A stretch of DNA of 64,000 bases. Source: Amycolatopsis acidicola. Lineage in GTDB: Bacteria > Actinomycetota > Actinomycetes > Mycobacteriales > Pseudonocardiaceae. Made by a program: the position numbers and the translations under genes. The stretch lies in NCBI RefSeq assembly GCF_007713735.2, contig NZ_VMNW02000016.1:62001-126000 (forward strand), in the 5' to 3' direction. Below, in pieces: positions 51,928 through 61,191 of the stretch. The notes under the pieces were generated by a model. That model was given only the letters and a program-made list of their open reading frames with translations. It was not told the origin of the DNA and made no database searches. The stretch's first letter is position 1; the number at the start of each line of letters is the position of its first letter.

Positions 51928-52791
51928 TCAGGGCTTCTTGCCGACGCCGGCCCAGATCACCGACTCCTCCGGTTGGGCGAAGGTGATCACCGGGGCACCG
52001 GGGCCGCTTTCCTCCGGATGCCACAACGGCGTCCACGTCATGCCGGGCTCGACGAGCTCGAAATCTCCCAGCAGCGCGCGGATTTCCCGCTGCGAGCGCC
52101 AGACGACGGGACTGGTCGACCGGTCGTACATCTCCTTCAGCTCCGCCAGCTTGTCCTCGAGCTCCGGCGGCACGCCCTCGTCGGTCACCTGGGAAATCAC
52201 CAGGTACGAACCGGATCCGAGCAGCTCCCGGTACCGCGCGACCGCCGCCGGCCCGATGTCGGTGCCGTCGTGGCCCGGCTGCTGGATGTGCAGCACCGCC
52301 ACCAGCAGCAACGCGACGGGTTCGGCGAAGTCGATCACCCCGGTGTCGGCGACCTGTTCCCACAGGCCGTCCGGGTCACGCATGTCGCCGCGCACCACCG
52401 CGTGCCGCCGCGGATCCCCCTGGTTGTCCAGCAGGTACCGCGAATGTGCGACCGCGACCGGTTCGTTGTCCACGTAGACCACGCGTGAGTCGGCCGCGAC
52501 CTCGTCGGCGATCTGGTGGGTGTTGCCCATCGTCGGGATGCCCGAGCCGATGTCGACGAACTGCCGCACGCCGAGGCGCACCAGGTGCCGGACCGCGCGG
52601 TGCAGGAACAGCCGGTTCGCCACCGCCACCGATTTCAGCAACGGGAACCCGGCGAGCACCTTTTCCCCGAACTCCCGGTCGATGGCCCAGTTGGCCGAAC
52701 CGCCGAGCAGGAAATCGTAGACCCTGGCGACGCTCGGCCGCTCCAGATCGACGCCCTCGGGCGGAAAGGGATCGGGTCCCCGTTCGCTCAC
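51928..52791 (-). CDS. S-adenosylmethionine-dependent methyltransferase (DUF574 family)
   Basis: A 287-residue protein of the actinobacterial PF04672-type family: ERPSVARVYDFLLGGSANWA, FVDIGSGIPTMGNTHQIAD (motif I), VYVDNEPVAVAHSRYLLD and AVLHIQQPGHDG are the hallmarks. GGAGGAG precedes the GTG at 52791; an ATG nine codons upstream is less likely. The substrate of this large family is generally unknown. It is divergent from the M4 protease gene. Confidence 0.88.
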   Translation of the reverse strand: MSERGPDPFPPEGVDLERPSVARVYDFLLGGSANWAIDREFGEKVLAGFPLLKSVAVANRLFLHRAVRHLVRLGVRQFVDIGSGIPTMGNTHQIADEVAADSRVVYVDNEPVAVAHSRYLLDNQGDPRRHAVVRGDMRDPDGLWEQVADTGVIDFAEPVALLLVAVLHIQQPGHDGTDIGPAAVARYRELLGSGSYLVISQVTDEGVPPELEDKLAELKEMYDRSTSPVVWRSQREIRALLGDFELVEPGMTWTPLWHPEESGPGAPVITFAQPEESVIWAGVGKKP

Positions 52792-52998
52792 AGTTCTCCT
52801 CCAGTCGTCGGAGATCATGATAGCGGGGGCGCGGCGGATCGGGGCCCTTCGGCCCTTAGCCCGCCGCTTTCCCCGGCGCATACTGGGCTTTTCGCGAGGG
52901 AACTGCCGAGGAACGCGATTTTTCCCTGTTACACAGAGATTTCTCCGCGTCACGCCGGCTTCGGCCCGAACCCCGTGGCGAAGAACGGAGGAGGTCCG

Positions 52999-54042
52999 AT
53001 GACGCCCTGTTTCATCCTGCCGCAGGTGGTACTGGACCGGTTGGCGGAACGAGAGGACCCGGAGGTACGAGCCGCCGCGCTGCGCACCATCGCGGCCTCG
53101 GCCGCGCTGCGCACCCAGCGCACGGCTTTCACCCAAGTGGTGCAACAACTTCAGGTGAACTCCACCGCGCTCGCGACGCTCACCCCGGACAGCGGCGAAC
53201 GCAAGTCCGTCTACGACGTGGCGCACGGCGAGGAAGAGGACCTGCCCGGCGAGCCCGAGCGCAAGGAGGGCGAGGGGCCGGTCGCGGACGTGGCGGTGAA
53301 CGAAGCCTTCGACAACGCCGACCGCACCCACGACTTCTACCGCGAGATCTTCGCGCGGGAAAGCGTGGACGCGAAAGGGATGGAGCTGATCTCGTCCGTC
53401 CACTTCGGAACCGCGTTCGACAACGCGTTCTGGAACGGGCTACAGATGGTCTACGGCGACGGCAGCGGCCGCGTGCTGGCGGTGGGCTCGCTGACCAAGG
53501 ACCTGGCGGTGGTGGCGCACGAGATCACGCACGGGGTCGTGCAGTTCACCGCGGGCCTGCGCTACCAGGACCAGTCGGGCGCATTGAACGAGCACATGGC
53601 TGACGCGTTCGGCTCGATGTGCAAGCAGTACGCGGCGGGGCAGACCGCGGACGAGGCCGACTGGCTGGTGGGCGCGGGCGTGCTCGGGAGCGCGTTGCAC
53701 GGCAAGGCGTTGCGGTCCATGAAGGAGCCCGGCACCGCGTATGACATGGACGACCAGCCGGCGCACATGAAGGACTACGACCACACGGCGCGCGACAACG
53801 GCGGCGTGCACATCAACTCCGGTATCCCGAACAAGGCGTTCTACCTCGTGGCGACCCGGCTGGGCGGGCACTCGTGGGAGGTGGCGGGCAAGGTCTGGTA
53901 CGACGCGCTGACCAGGAAACTGGCCGAGCGCTCGGATTTCAAGGCCGCCGCCGAGGCGACGGTCGCCAGCGCCACCGAGCTGTACGGTGACAAGGAGGCC
54001 GAAGTGGTGCGCGCGTGCTGGAAGGAGGTCGGGGTCCTCTGA
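52999..54042 (+). CDS. Protealysin-like M4 metalloprotease
   Basis: A 347-residue thermolysin-family enzyme with the zinc site HEITH (174-178) and Glu198 (LNEHMADAFGS) and the catalytic-side His271 (NGGVHINSG). The short protealysin-type propeptide (FILPQVVLDRLAE) replaces a signal peptide, so the protein is made without classical secretion signals. AGGAGGTCCG precedes the ATG. The downstream gene encodes an emfourin-like inhibitor, the known partner arrangement. Confidence 0.9.
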   Translation: MTPCFILPQVVLDRLAEREDPEVRAAALRTIAASAALRTQRTAFTQVVQQLQVNSTALATLTPDSGERKSVYDVAHGEEEDLPGEPERKEGEGPVADVAVNEAFDNADRTHDFYREIFARESVDAKGMELISSVHFGTAFDNAFWNGLQMVYGDGSGRVLAVGSLTKDLAVVAHEITHGVVQFTAGLRYQDQSGALNEHMADAFGSMCKQYAAGQTADEADWLVGAGVLGSALHGKALRSMKEPGTAYDMDDQPAHMKDYDHTARDNGGVHINSGIPNKAFYLVATRLGGHSWEVAGKVWYDALTRKLAERSDFKAAAEATVASATELYGDKEAEVVRACWKEVGVL

Positions 54043-54353
54043 AGGTCACGGTCGTGCGCGGCGGCGGGATCACCGGGCTCGTGGTGACCACCGTCGCCGA
54101 CAGCGACGCGCTCGCGCCCGCCGACGCCGAGACCCTGGGCCGGAAGGTCCGTGAAGCGGGCCTGCTCGACGCGCTGCCCGGCGTCGGCGAGCCGCTGCCC
54201 GACGCGCAGACCTACGAGATCACCGTGGACTTCGGCCGCCAGCGGACGCACGCCGTGGTCGCCGACGGGGCGATGCCGCCGGGCGTCCGCGCGCTGTTGT
54301 CGTGGGTGGAGTCGGTGCCCGGCCGGGAGGAGACCGTCAGCCGCCCCCGGTGA
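54015..54353 (+). CDS. Emfourin-like M4 protease inhibitor
   Basis: A protein of about 112 residues or fewer: LKVTVVRGGGITGLVVTTVA, TYEITVDFGRQRTHAVVADG, MPPGVRALLSWVES match the emfourin family, which inhibits protealysin-like proteases. The GTG at 54015 lies inside the protease gene; the conserved domain begins only at a CTG (54039) in the CTGA overlap, 10 bases after GGAGG, so the true start may be that rare codon. Tight coupling lets protease and inhibitor be made in proportion. Confidence 0.8.
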   Translation: MLEGGRGPLKVTVVRGGGITGLVVTTVADSDALAPADAETLGRKVREAGLLDALPGVGEPLPDAQTYEITVDFGRQRTHAVVADGAMPPGVRALLSWVESVPGREETVSRPR

Positions 54354-54370
54354 CGCTCGCCGCCTCTGGC

Positions 54371-54744
54371 GTGTTGGCCCCTCGCGTCGGTGTGTTGGCC
54401 CCTCCCGTCGCCGTGTTGGCCCCTCCCGCGCGCGTGTTGGCCGCCGACGGTGGCCAACACACAAGCCCCCGCCAGCCGAGTTGCATACCGACGCCACGGG
54501 CCAACACACCGGCCCCGCAGGCCAAGCCACCGACGCCACCGGCCAACACATCGGACTCGGCCAGCCAACACATCGACCCCACGGGCCAACACACCCGCCG
54601 GGAGGGCCCAACTCACCAATCCGGCCAGCCAGCCAACACATGGACGGCGGGGGCCAACACGCCCGCCGGAGCGGCCAACACACCGGCGGCGCGGGCCAAC
54701 ACGCCCGCCGGAGCGGCCAACACATCGACGGCGGGGGCCAACAC
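54371..54744. repeat. GTGTTGGCC/GGCCAACAC repeat array that switches orientation
   Basis: Four copies of GTGTTGGCC (54371, 54392, 54413, 54434) are followed by nine exact and two one-off copies of GGCCAACAC between 54452 and 54744, spaced mostly 15-25 bases. The two orientations meet in a hairpin (54434-54460, 9-base arms). The array fills the gap between the inhibitor and LysR genes and holds no gene. Confidence 0.8.
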
Positions 54745-54841
54745 GCGCGCGGGAGGGGCCAAGGCGAGCGTGGCCGCGCCCGGGTGCCGCGCGATTAAGC
54801 TGCCTGGCGGAACGGTGCCGGTCGGTTCGGGGTGGTCAGCG

Positions 54842-55738
54842 GTGGAGCTCAGGCAGCTCGAGTACTTCGTCACGGTCGCGGAGGAATGTCACTTCACCCG
54901 CGCCGCCAAGCGGTTGCGGGTGGCGCAGTCCGGGCTGTCCGCGTCGATCCGCTCGCTGGAGCGGGAGCTGGGCGCGTCCCTGTTCCTCCGCAACACGCGC
55001 CAGGTCGAGCTGACCGCCGCCGGGCGGGCTTTCCTCACCGAAGCGCGGCGCGCGTTGTCGGCGACGGACGCGGCGCGCGAAGCGGTGTCCGCTGTACAAG
55101 GCTTGTTGCGCGGCAGCCTCGCGATCGGCTCGCTGCAGTGCCTGCACGTGGTCGACCTGCCGAAGGTGCTGGCACGGTTCCTCGCCGAGCATCCGGGGCT
55201 CGACATCCAGCTGCGCCACGGCGGTTCCGCCGAGCTGATCGAGCAGGTGCGGGGCGGGCAGCTGGATCTCGCCTTCGTCGCGCGGCCGGAGCGGTGCCCC
55301 GACCTGACCGTGACGCCACTGGCCGAAGAACCGCTCGTGCTCGCCTGCCCGCTCGGGCACCCGTTCACGAGCGAGGCCCGGCTGGATCTCGCGAAGGCCG
55401 ATGGGGAGCGCTTCGTGGACTTCGTCCCCGGCTGGGGTTCCCGCGAGCTGGCCGACGGGGTGCTGGCCGCCGCGGGCGTGGAACGGCGGGTCGCGCTGGA
55501 GGTCACCGACGTGCATTCGCTGCTCGACCTCGTCGCGTCCGGGCTCGGGATCGCGTTGGTGCCGCAGTCGTTTTCGGTCAAGACGGACGAGGTCGCCTTC
55601 CTCGGCCTTGACGGTGCGGTGCCGCCGTGGGCGACGGCGGGCGTGAGCGCCGGGAAGACCAGCGCGGCCGCCGCGGCGTTCTTGCGCGCGGTGGCCGAAG
55701 CGAAGAGCGGACGCGCCAAGCACTCCCTCGCTCTCTGA
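54842..55738 (+). CDS. LysR-family regulator
   Basis: A 298-residue LysR regulator of normal length: winged helix LRQLEYFVTVAEECHFTRAA, LRVAQSGLSASIRSLERELG, then the substrate-binding domain (LAIGSLQCLHVVDLPKVLAR, LDLAFVARPERCPDLTVTPL, LLDLVASGLGIALVPQSF). The GTG at 54842 is chosen because the helix-turn-helix begins at once. No divergent target gene adjoins it, which is unusual for LysR genes; the repeat array lies upstream. Confidence 0.88.
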   Translation: MELRQLEYFVTVAEECHFTRAAKRLRVAQSGLSASIRSLERELGASLFLRNTRQVELTAAGRAFLTEARRALSATDAAREAVSAVQGLLRGSLAIGSLQCLHVVDLPKVLARFLAEHPGLDIQLRHGGSAELIEQVRGGQLDLAFVARPERCPDLTVTPLAEEPLVLACPLGHPFTSEARLDLAKADGERFVDFVPGWGSRELADGVLAAAGVERRVALEVTDVHSLLDLVASGLGIALVPQSFSVKTDEVAFLGLDGAVPPWATAGVSAGKTSAAAAAFLRAVAEAKSGRAKHSLAL

Positions 55739-55993
55739 AACGGCCCGCGACAAGATCCACTGTGGACACCGGGCTTCCGGGCAGCACAAGGAATCTAGGC
55801 GAGGTTCGCCCCGAGGAGAATACTCCGTACGGCTGAGGTTCCGATCGCGCAAAGTTATGCCACGAATACAGCCGGACGGACTGGACGTGGCGCCGCCGGG
55901 CGGGTTAATTGACTACCCCGACCGGTGCTGCCCCTGTCCCCCCTCATCGCGCGAGAACGCGGCGCTCCAGCGTTCTCGCCGGAAGGCAACGAA

Positions 55994-58324
55994 GTGCACG
56001 ATGCAACGAAGAAGAAAATCGCGGAACTGGTTTCCCCGCCCGCCGACCGGCGGAAGTCCCGAATCTCCTTGCGTGCCAGGGTGCTCGCGATAGCGCTGAT
56101 CCCCAGTTTCGTCCTGCTCGCCGCGGGCGTCGGCATCAACGCCTACCTGATCACCGCCGCGGTCCGCCAGCGCGACACCGCGAACCTGCTCACCCGCGGA
56201 TACAGCCTCGCGGTGCCGTTCATGCCGGCCATGACGGCGGAACGCCGCGCGAGCCTCGTCTACGCCGCCGATCCCTCTCCTGATCACAAGACCGATCTCG
56301 AAGGAGCCCGCGCCGGGTTCGACCAGCTGCTCGGCGCCTTCGCCGAAATCTCCACCGAGGTCTCGGCCGCGATGCCACCGGGCGCCCGCGACGCGATCAC
56401 CGGCTTCGTGCGGACGATGGGCCAGCTTCCCGGGATCCGGCAGCGGATCGACGCCGGCCAGGCGTCGCGGCTGGCCGTGTACGACACGTTCGACTCGATC
56501 GCCGACTCGATGATCGTGGCCGCGAAAGCCATCGGCAGCGATTCGACGGACAAGGACGTGGCACTGCTGCGTTCTTCCGCTTCGGACCTCATGCGGGTGT
56601 CGGACTGGGCCGACCGCAGCAACTCCCTCGCGCTCGCGGCCTACCAGGGCGGCGGGCTGACCACCGCCGAACTGCCTGCCTACGAATCGCTCGCCCGCGC
56701 CTACCGGGCCGACCTCGCGGGGCTCCGGCCGCAGCTTCCTGCCGCGCAGCAGCAAAAGATCGACACGCTGATGTCCTCTTCGGACTGGAGCCTGCTCGGC
56801 ACCGCCGAGAACGCCATGGTCCGCCAGGGATACGACCCGAACCCGAGTCCACCGGGGGTGGCCCCATCGATCCCGGTGACCGTCCAGCAATGGCAGGACG
56901 CGGTGCAGCAGGTGTCGAGCACCATCAGCGGGATCGGGCTCGGCGACCTCGGCAGCGCCGCGGCCGCGGCCGAAAAACGCCATGCCGACGACACGCTGAA
57001 GCGCTCGATCATCATTGCGGCGGCGAGCCTGCTGCTCGCGATCGTCGTGCTGCTGCTGGCCTTACGCATGGGCAACGACCTGGTGCGCCGCCTGCGCAGG
57101 CTGCGGGCGGACACGCTGGAAGCCGACAAACGGCTGCCCGGCGTGGTGGGCCGTATCCGCCGCGGCGAGGACATCGACGTGGCCGCCGCGGTTCCCGGGC
57201 TGGATCACGGAGACGACGAAATCGGCGAAGTGGCGGAAGCGTTCAGCAAAGCGCAGCGCGCGGCCGTCACCGCGGCCGTGCAGGAAGCGCGGCTGCGGGA
57301 GGGCACGAACACGGTGTTCCTCAACATCGCCCGGCGCAGCCAGGCCGTCGTGCACCGGCAGCTTCAGGTGCTGGACAAGGCCGAGCGCGCGGCCGACGAC
57401 CCGGACCAGATGGAGCTGCTCTACCAGCTGGACCACCTCAGCACCCGCGAGCGCCGCAACGCCGAGAACCTCATCGTCCTCGGCGGCGGCGGGCTGACCC
57501 GGCAATGGCGTACCGCGGTGAGCCTGCTCGACGTCGTGCGCGGCGCCGTCGCGGAAACCGAGCAGTACAACCGGGTCACGTTCGGCAGGCTCCCCCAGCT
57601 GCGCGTCGCCGGTCGCGCGGTGGCGGACCTGATGCACCTGCTCGCCGAACTGGTCGACAACGCGATCGCGTTCTCCCCGCCGGAATCCCGGATCGAAGTG
57701 CGCGGCAACCCGGTCGGCAAGGGCGCGGTGGTCGAGATCGAGGACCAGGGCCTCGGCATGTCCGAGGACGAACGCGAACGGTACAACGACCTGTTCGCCG
57801 CACCGCCGGACTTCGGTGTGCTGGCGCTGACCGGTGACTCGCGGATCGGGTTCTTCGTGGTCGCCAGGCTGGCCCGGCGGCACGGCATCCGGGTCCGGCT
57901 GCTCGAGTCGACCTGCGGCGGGATCCGCACGGTGGTCGTGATCCCGGACAGCGCGCTGTCCGCGGCCAAACCACTGTCCTCGGCCGCGGACGGGCACACC
58001 GACTGGTTCGAAACGCCGGTGCCCGCCCAGCCGGGGGCCGACCGCAACGGCGCGTCCGCGGAACCCGAAGCGCTGCCGCGAGTGAAGGTGGCGACGCTGC
58101 CCGAGGGCGGGCCGGCGTGGCCGGCGCTGCCGCCTTCCGACACCAGGCCCGCGCTGCCGAAACGCCGGCGCCAAGCCAACCTGGCTCCTGAACTGCAGGA
58201 CCTCCCCGAACCGGGGAGCGCCAGCGCCCAGGACACGACCGCCGCCGAAGCGCGGAACCTGATGGCCGCCTTCCAGGACGGCACCCGCCGTGGCCGGGCC
58301 GCCGACGACAACCGGCATGGCTGA
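55994..58324 (+). CDS. cvnA: Conservon sensor histidine kinase-like protein (CvnA)
   Basis: A 776-residue protein: helix 1 (about 31-52, ARVLAIALIPSFVLLAAGVG), a roughly 280-residue extracytoplasmic nitrate-sensor-like domain, helix 2 (about 338-358), a HAMP-like linker, and a HATPase domain with Asn556 (LLAELVDNAIAF) and DQGLGMS. The tail is Pro-rich and disordered. The GTG at 55994 follows GGAAGG. The next three genes complete a conservon, a membrane-linked signalling complex of actinomycetes. Confidence 0.9.
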   Translation: MHDATKKKIAELVSPPADRRKSRISLRARVLAIALIPSFVLLAAGVGINAYLITAAVRQRDTANLLTRGYSLAVPFMPAMTAERRASLVYAADPSPDHKTDLEGARAGFDQLLGAFAEISTEVSAAMPPGARDAITGFVRTMGQLPGIRQRIDAGQASRLAVYDTFDSIADSMIVAAKAIGSDSTDKDVALLRSSASDLMRVSDWADRSNSLALAAYQGGGLTTAELPAYESLARAYRADLAGLRPQLPAAQQQKIDTLMSSSDWSLLGTAENAMVRQGYDPNPSPPGVAPSIPVTVQQWQDAVQQVSSTISGIGLGDLGSAAAAAEKRHADDTLKRSIIIAAASLLLAIVVLLLALRMGNDLVRRLRRLRADTLEADKRLPGVVGRIRRGEDIDVAAAVPGLDHGDDEIGEVAEAFSKAQRAAVTAAVQEARLREGTNTVFLNIARRSQAVVHRQLQVLDKAERAADDPDQMELLYQLDHLSTRERRNAENLIVLGGGGLTRQWRTAVSLLDVVRGAVAETEQYNRVTFGRLPQLRVAGRAVADLMHLLAELVDNAIAFSPPESRIEVRGNPVGKGAVVEIEDQGLGMSEDERERYNDLFAAPPDFGVLALTGDSRIGFFVVARLARRHGIRVRLLESTCGGIRTVVVIPDSALSAAKPLSSAADGHTDWFETPVPAQPGADRNGASAEPEALPRVKVATLPEGGPAWPALPPSDTRPALPKRRRQANLAPELQDLPEPGSASAQDTTAAEARNLMAAFQDGTRRGRAADDNRHG

Positions 58325-58349
58325 GCCAGGCCGCGGAGACGAGGAACGA

Positions 58350-58781
58350 GTGGAACAGAAGACGCGAACCCCGGACCTGGACTGGCTGCTCGACGATTTC
58401 GTCGACCGGGTGGCGCCGATCGACAGGGCGGTGCTGCTCTCCGCGGACGGCCTGCTGATGGGCCGCTCCCGCGAACTGTCCGAAGAGGACGGTGAGCATC
58501 TCGCCGCGATGGCGTCGGCCTTCCAGAGCCTTTCCCGCGGCGCCGCCCGGCATTTCCGCGGCGGCGGGGTCCGGCAGACCCTGGTGGAGATGGACGAGGC
58601 CTTCCTCTTCGTGATGGCCACCGGGAACGGCTCGTGCCTGGCCACGCTGGCCTCCGACGACGCCGATCTCGGGCTGGTCGCCTACGAGATGAACCGGCTG
58701 GTCAAACGGGTCGGCGTGGCGATGTCGGCGCCGGCTCGCGCGGCGGGCGTCCCGGGCGGCGGTCCTGATGACCGCCGATGA
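58350..58781 (+). CDS. cvnB: Roadblock/LC7-domain protein (CvnB)
   Basis: A 143-residue roadblock/LC7 protein (LDWLLDDFVDRVAPIDRAVL, LSADGLLMGRSRELSEEDGE, LVEMDEAFLFVMATGNGSCL). The start at the GTG 58350 follows GACGAGGAA; an ATG at 58317 overlapping the kinase end is an alternative. Roadblock proteins regulate small GTPases, here the one at 59121. Its stop overlaps the next ATG. Confidence 0.88.
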   Translation: MEQKTRTPDLDWLLDDFVDRVAPIDRAVLLSADGLLMGRSRELSEEDGEHLAAMASAFQSLSRGAARHFRGGGVRQTLVEMDEAFLFVMATGNGSCLATLASDDADLGLVAYEMNRLVKRVGVAMSAPARAAGVPGGGPDDRR

Positions 58782-59140
58782 GCCCGATGGAGAGGTACCC
58801 GGGCGACGACTCCCCGCTGGTGCGGCCGTATCTGCTCACCGGCGGGCGCAGCCGCCCCGCGCGCACGGACCTGGAGCTGATCACGCTGGTCGTGGCGGTG
58901 AGCGAGGAGATCCGCGAAGCCGTCGGCCCGGAGCAGGCCGAGATCGTGCGGCTGTGCCAAGAGCCGTGCTCGGTCGCGGAGGTTTCGGCGCTGCTGAACC
59001 TGCCGCTGATGGTGGTGAAGGTGCTGCTGAGCGACCTCATCGACCGCGGCCACCTGATCCACCGGCCACCGCCGCCGACCACAGCGGTTCCCAGCAGGCA
59101 ACTACTCCAGGCGGTCCTTGATGGCATCCGTAGGCTCTGA
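58778..59140 (+). CDS. cvnC: DUF742 protein (CvnC)
   Basis: A 120-residue DUF742 protein: SPLVRPYLLTGGRSRPART, DLELITLVVA, IVRLCQEPCSVAEVSALLNL, PLMVVKVLLSDLIDRGHL. The C-terminal half is a predicted winged helix. It is the third gene of the conservon, overlapping CvnB by ATGA and the GTPase gene by 20 bases. Confidence 0.9.
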   Translation: MSPMERYPGDDSPLVRPYLLTGGRSRPARTDLELITLVVAVSEEIREAVGPEQAEIVRLCQEPCSVAEVSALLNLPLMVVKVLLSDLIDRGHLIHRPPPPTTAVPSRQLLQAVLDGIRRL

Positions 59141-59726
59141 GCGTCCCGCGCTGGCGACGGCGGTGAAGATCCTCGTCGCCGGCGGGTTCGGCGTCGGGAA
59201 GACCACGATGGTCGGCGCGGTGAGCGAGATCCGGCCGCTGCGCACCGAGGAGGTCCTCACCGACGCCGGGACGACCGTGGACGATCTGACCGGGCTGGAC
59301 GGCAAGACCACCACCACGGTCGCGATCGACTTCGGCCGCATCACGATCAACCCGGAGCTGGTGCTGTACCTGTTCGGCACGCCGGGACAGGAGCGGTTCT
59401 GGTTCATGTGGGACGAGCTGGCGCGCGGTTCGCTCGGCGCCGTCGTGCTCGCCGACCCGCGCCGGCTCGACACCAGCTTCGCCGCGGTCGACTTCTTCGA
59501 ACGCCGCGAGGTGCCGTTCGTCGTGGGCGTGAACTGCTTCGACCACGCTCCGGTGTACCACGCCGAAGAAGTACGGGAGGCGCTCGACCTCGACGACGGG
59601 ATTCCGGTGGTGCTGTGCGACGCGCGCCGCCGTGAGCCGGGGAAACAGGTGCTCGCCACGTTGCTGGAGCATCTGATGAAGCTGGGTGACCGGCGCTGGA
59701 CGGGTTACCGGCCCGGTGTTCGCTGA
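59121..59726 (+). CDS. cvnD: Conservon small GTPase (CvnD)
   Basis: A 201-residue Ras-like GTPase: G1 GGFGVGKTT (21-29), G2/switch TTTTVAIDFGRI, G3 LFGTPGQERFWFMWDEL, and G4 replaced by VNCFD, as usual in CvnD proteins. The start may be ATG 59121 or the TTG directly before it. It should be regulated by CvnA-C at the membrane. Confidence 0.9.
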   Translation: MASVGSERPALATAVKILVAGGFGVGKTTMVGAVSEIRPLRTEEVLTDAGTTVDDLTGLDGKTTTTVAIDFGRITINPELVLYLFGTPGQERFWFMWDELARGSLGAVVLADPRRLDTSFAAVDFFERREVPFVVGVNCFDHAPVYHAEEVREALDLDDGIPVVLCDARRREPGKQVLATLLEHLMKLGDRRWTGYRPGVR

Positions 59727-59727
59727 C

Positions 59728-61191
59728 TCAGCGGAACTCCGCGAGCACCGCTTCGGTGTGCGCGCCCAGCGTGGCCGCGGGCTGGCTCGGCCGCCGGCTG
59801 ACCGGCGACGCGACAGCGGGCGTCGGGCCCGGTTCGAGCGCGCGTACCAACGTTGCCGCCGCCTGTTCCCGCAGCGCCAAATCGACCAGCCAGGTACCGC
59901 CCGCGAGCCGGCACGCGAGCGCGGCCAAAGCGGCGTTGACCCCGGCGAGCGGGGCGGCGATGGCGTCCCCGCAGGGCGCGGCCGTCCACGTCTCGGTGTC
60001 GAAGGCGAGCAGCCCGCCCGCCACGGCCGAGTCGTCACCGAACCCGGGAACCCGCGCCCACGGCCCCGTCCGCCCGTAGGCGGTGATGCTCACCCAGCAC
60101 TTGCCCGGCGAGCGCGCCAGCACACGCTCGGCCGGTACCGGGGCGTAGTTCGCGAGCACCACGTCCGCCGCGTCGACGAGCCGGTCGAGTGCCGCTCGTC
60201 CTTGCGGGGTCCCGAAATCGAGCGCGACGGACTCGTGCCCGCCGTGGAGCAGGTCGAAGAACCCGGGCGGCCCGAAGCGCGCCGGGTCGGGCACCCGGCT
60301 GTCCTCCACCTTCACGACCCGGGCGCCGAGCGTGCCCAGCAGGTTCGCGCACAACGGCCCCGCCCACAACGAAGACAGGTCGACGACGAGCGTCGACGGC
60401 AGCCGCCACCGCCTCGGCTCCACACGCACCGGCCCGCCGCCGGGCCGCGCGCGCCGGACCGCGCCGTTCAGCACGAACGGCCAGGTCTCGCCCGCCTGGT
60501 CCCGCGCCACCAGCTGTTCATCGTCCTTTGTGGACATCACGGCCGGCAGCCCGATCCGCCGCGCCGCGACCACCAGCTTCGCCGCGTCGCGCCGCGCGAC
60601 GGCTGCGGTGACGGTGGGCCACGGGTCGTCGAGCGGCACCGTTTCCCCCAGCCACAAGGGCAGGAGCTCCGCGGAACGCGCGAGGTTCAGCCCCACCCAG
60701 CCGTCCGCGGCGCGCAGCATCCGGAAGGCGCCGCTGACGGACGACGGCGCGCTACGGCCCCTTCCGGCGATAGCGGCGCGTTCGGCCAGCACGCGCGGGC
60801 CCGGCAGGACCACCGCGCGGCCCCCGATGCGGCCGAGCAGTTCGGTGGCGAGCAACGCTCCCCACGCCGCGCTCGCGGGCTGCCCCGGCGTACGCAGCGC
60901 AGGGCCGTTGTCGCGCCCGGTCAGCGCCATCGCCCCGCACGACGCCCAGTCCTCGACCGCGGTCGTGTCCACTGTGCGCACCGCCGGACCGGACCACGTG
61001 GGCGCCACGGCGCCGACAGCGTCGATGACCCCATCCGCTTCCGGCCAGAAACCGGACCACACCGTCGCCCCCAGCGACGCGAGCAACCGGCCCGCGTGCC
61101 ACACCGCCGCCCCCGGACCACAGGTGGCCACGCGCAACCCCGCCAACGGACCGCCCGGTTCGGGCGCCCAGCCCGGTTCCCCGCTGCTCAC
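59728..61191 (-). CDS. Atypical CoA-transferase family III protein
   Basis: A 487-residue protein related to CaiB/BaiF enzymes but with two partial repeats. The N-terminal half (LAGLRVATCGPGAAVWHAGR) is degenerate, and the C-terminal half restarts with LPSTLVVDLSSLWAGPLCAN, LLGTLGARVVKVEDSRVPDP, VLANYAPVPAERVLA. The order of segments looks circularly permuted or fused. The GTG at 61191 is chosen; an earlier ATG at 61323 would add a Ser/Arg-rich stretch of no family character. There are no pathway neighbours. Confidence 0.75.
   Translation of the reverse strand: MSSGEPGWAPEPGGPLAGLRVATCGPGAAVWHAGRLLASLGATVWSGFWPEADGVIDAVGAVAPTWSGPAVRTVDTTAVEDWASCGAMALTGRDNGPALRTPGQPASAAWGALLATELLGRIGGRAVVLPGPRVLAERAAIAGRGRSAPSSVSGAFRMLRAADGWVGLNLARSAELLPLWLGETVPLDDPWPTVTAAVARRDAAKLVVAARRIGLPAVMSTKDDEQLVARDQAGETWPFVLNGAVRRARPGGGPVRVEPRRWRLPSTLVVDLSSLWAGPLCANLLGTLGARVVKVEDSRVPDPARFGPPGFFDLLHGGHESVALDFGTPQGRAALDRLVDAADVVLANYAPVPAERVLARSPGKCWVSITAYGRTGPWARVPGFGDDSAVAGGLLAFDTETWTAAPCGDAIAAPLAGVNAALAALACRLAGGTWLVDLALREQAAATLVRALEPGPTPAVASPVSRRPSQPAATLGAHTEAVLAEFR

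Noticed and set aside
51923-51935. AGCCCT-C-AGGGCT dyad between convergent genes as terminator
   Set aside because: The stem is only six bases and overlaps both stop codons; weak evidence.
53841-54725. Minus-strand frame with repeated Cys-Trp-Pro
   Set aside because: It is a translation of the GGCCAACAC repeats and of the antisense of the protease and inhibitor genes.
54371-54744. CRISPR-like short repeats
   Set aside because: The repeats are 9 bases with irregular 10-20-base gaps and change orientation; no cas genes.
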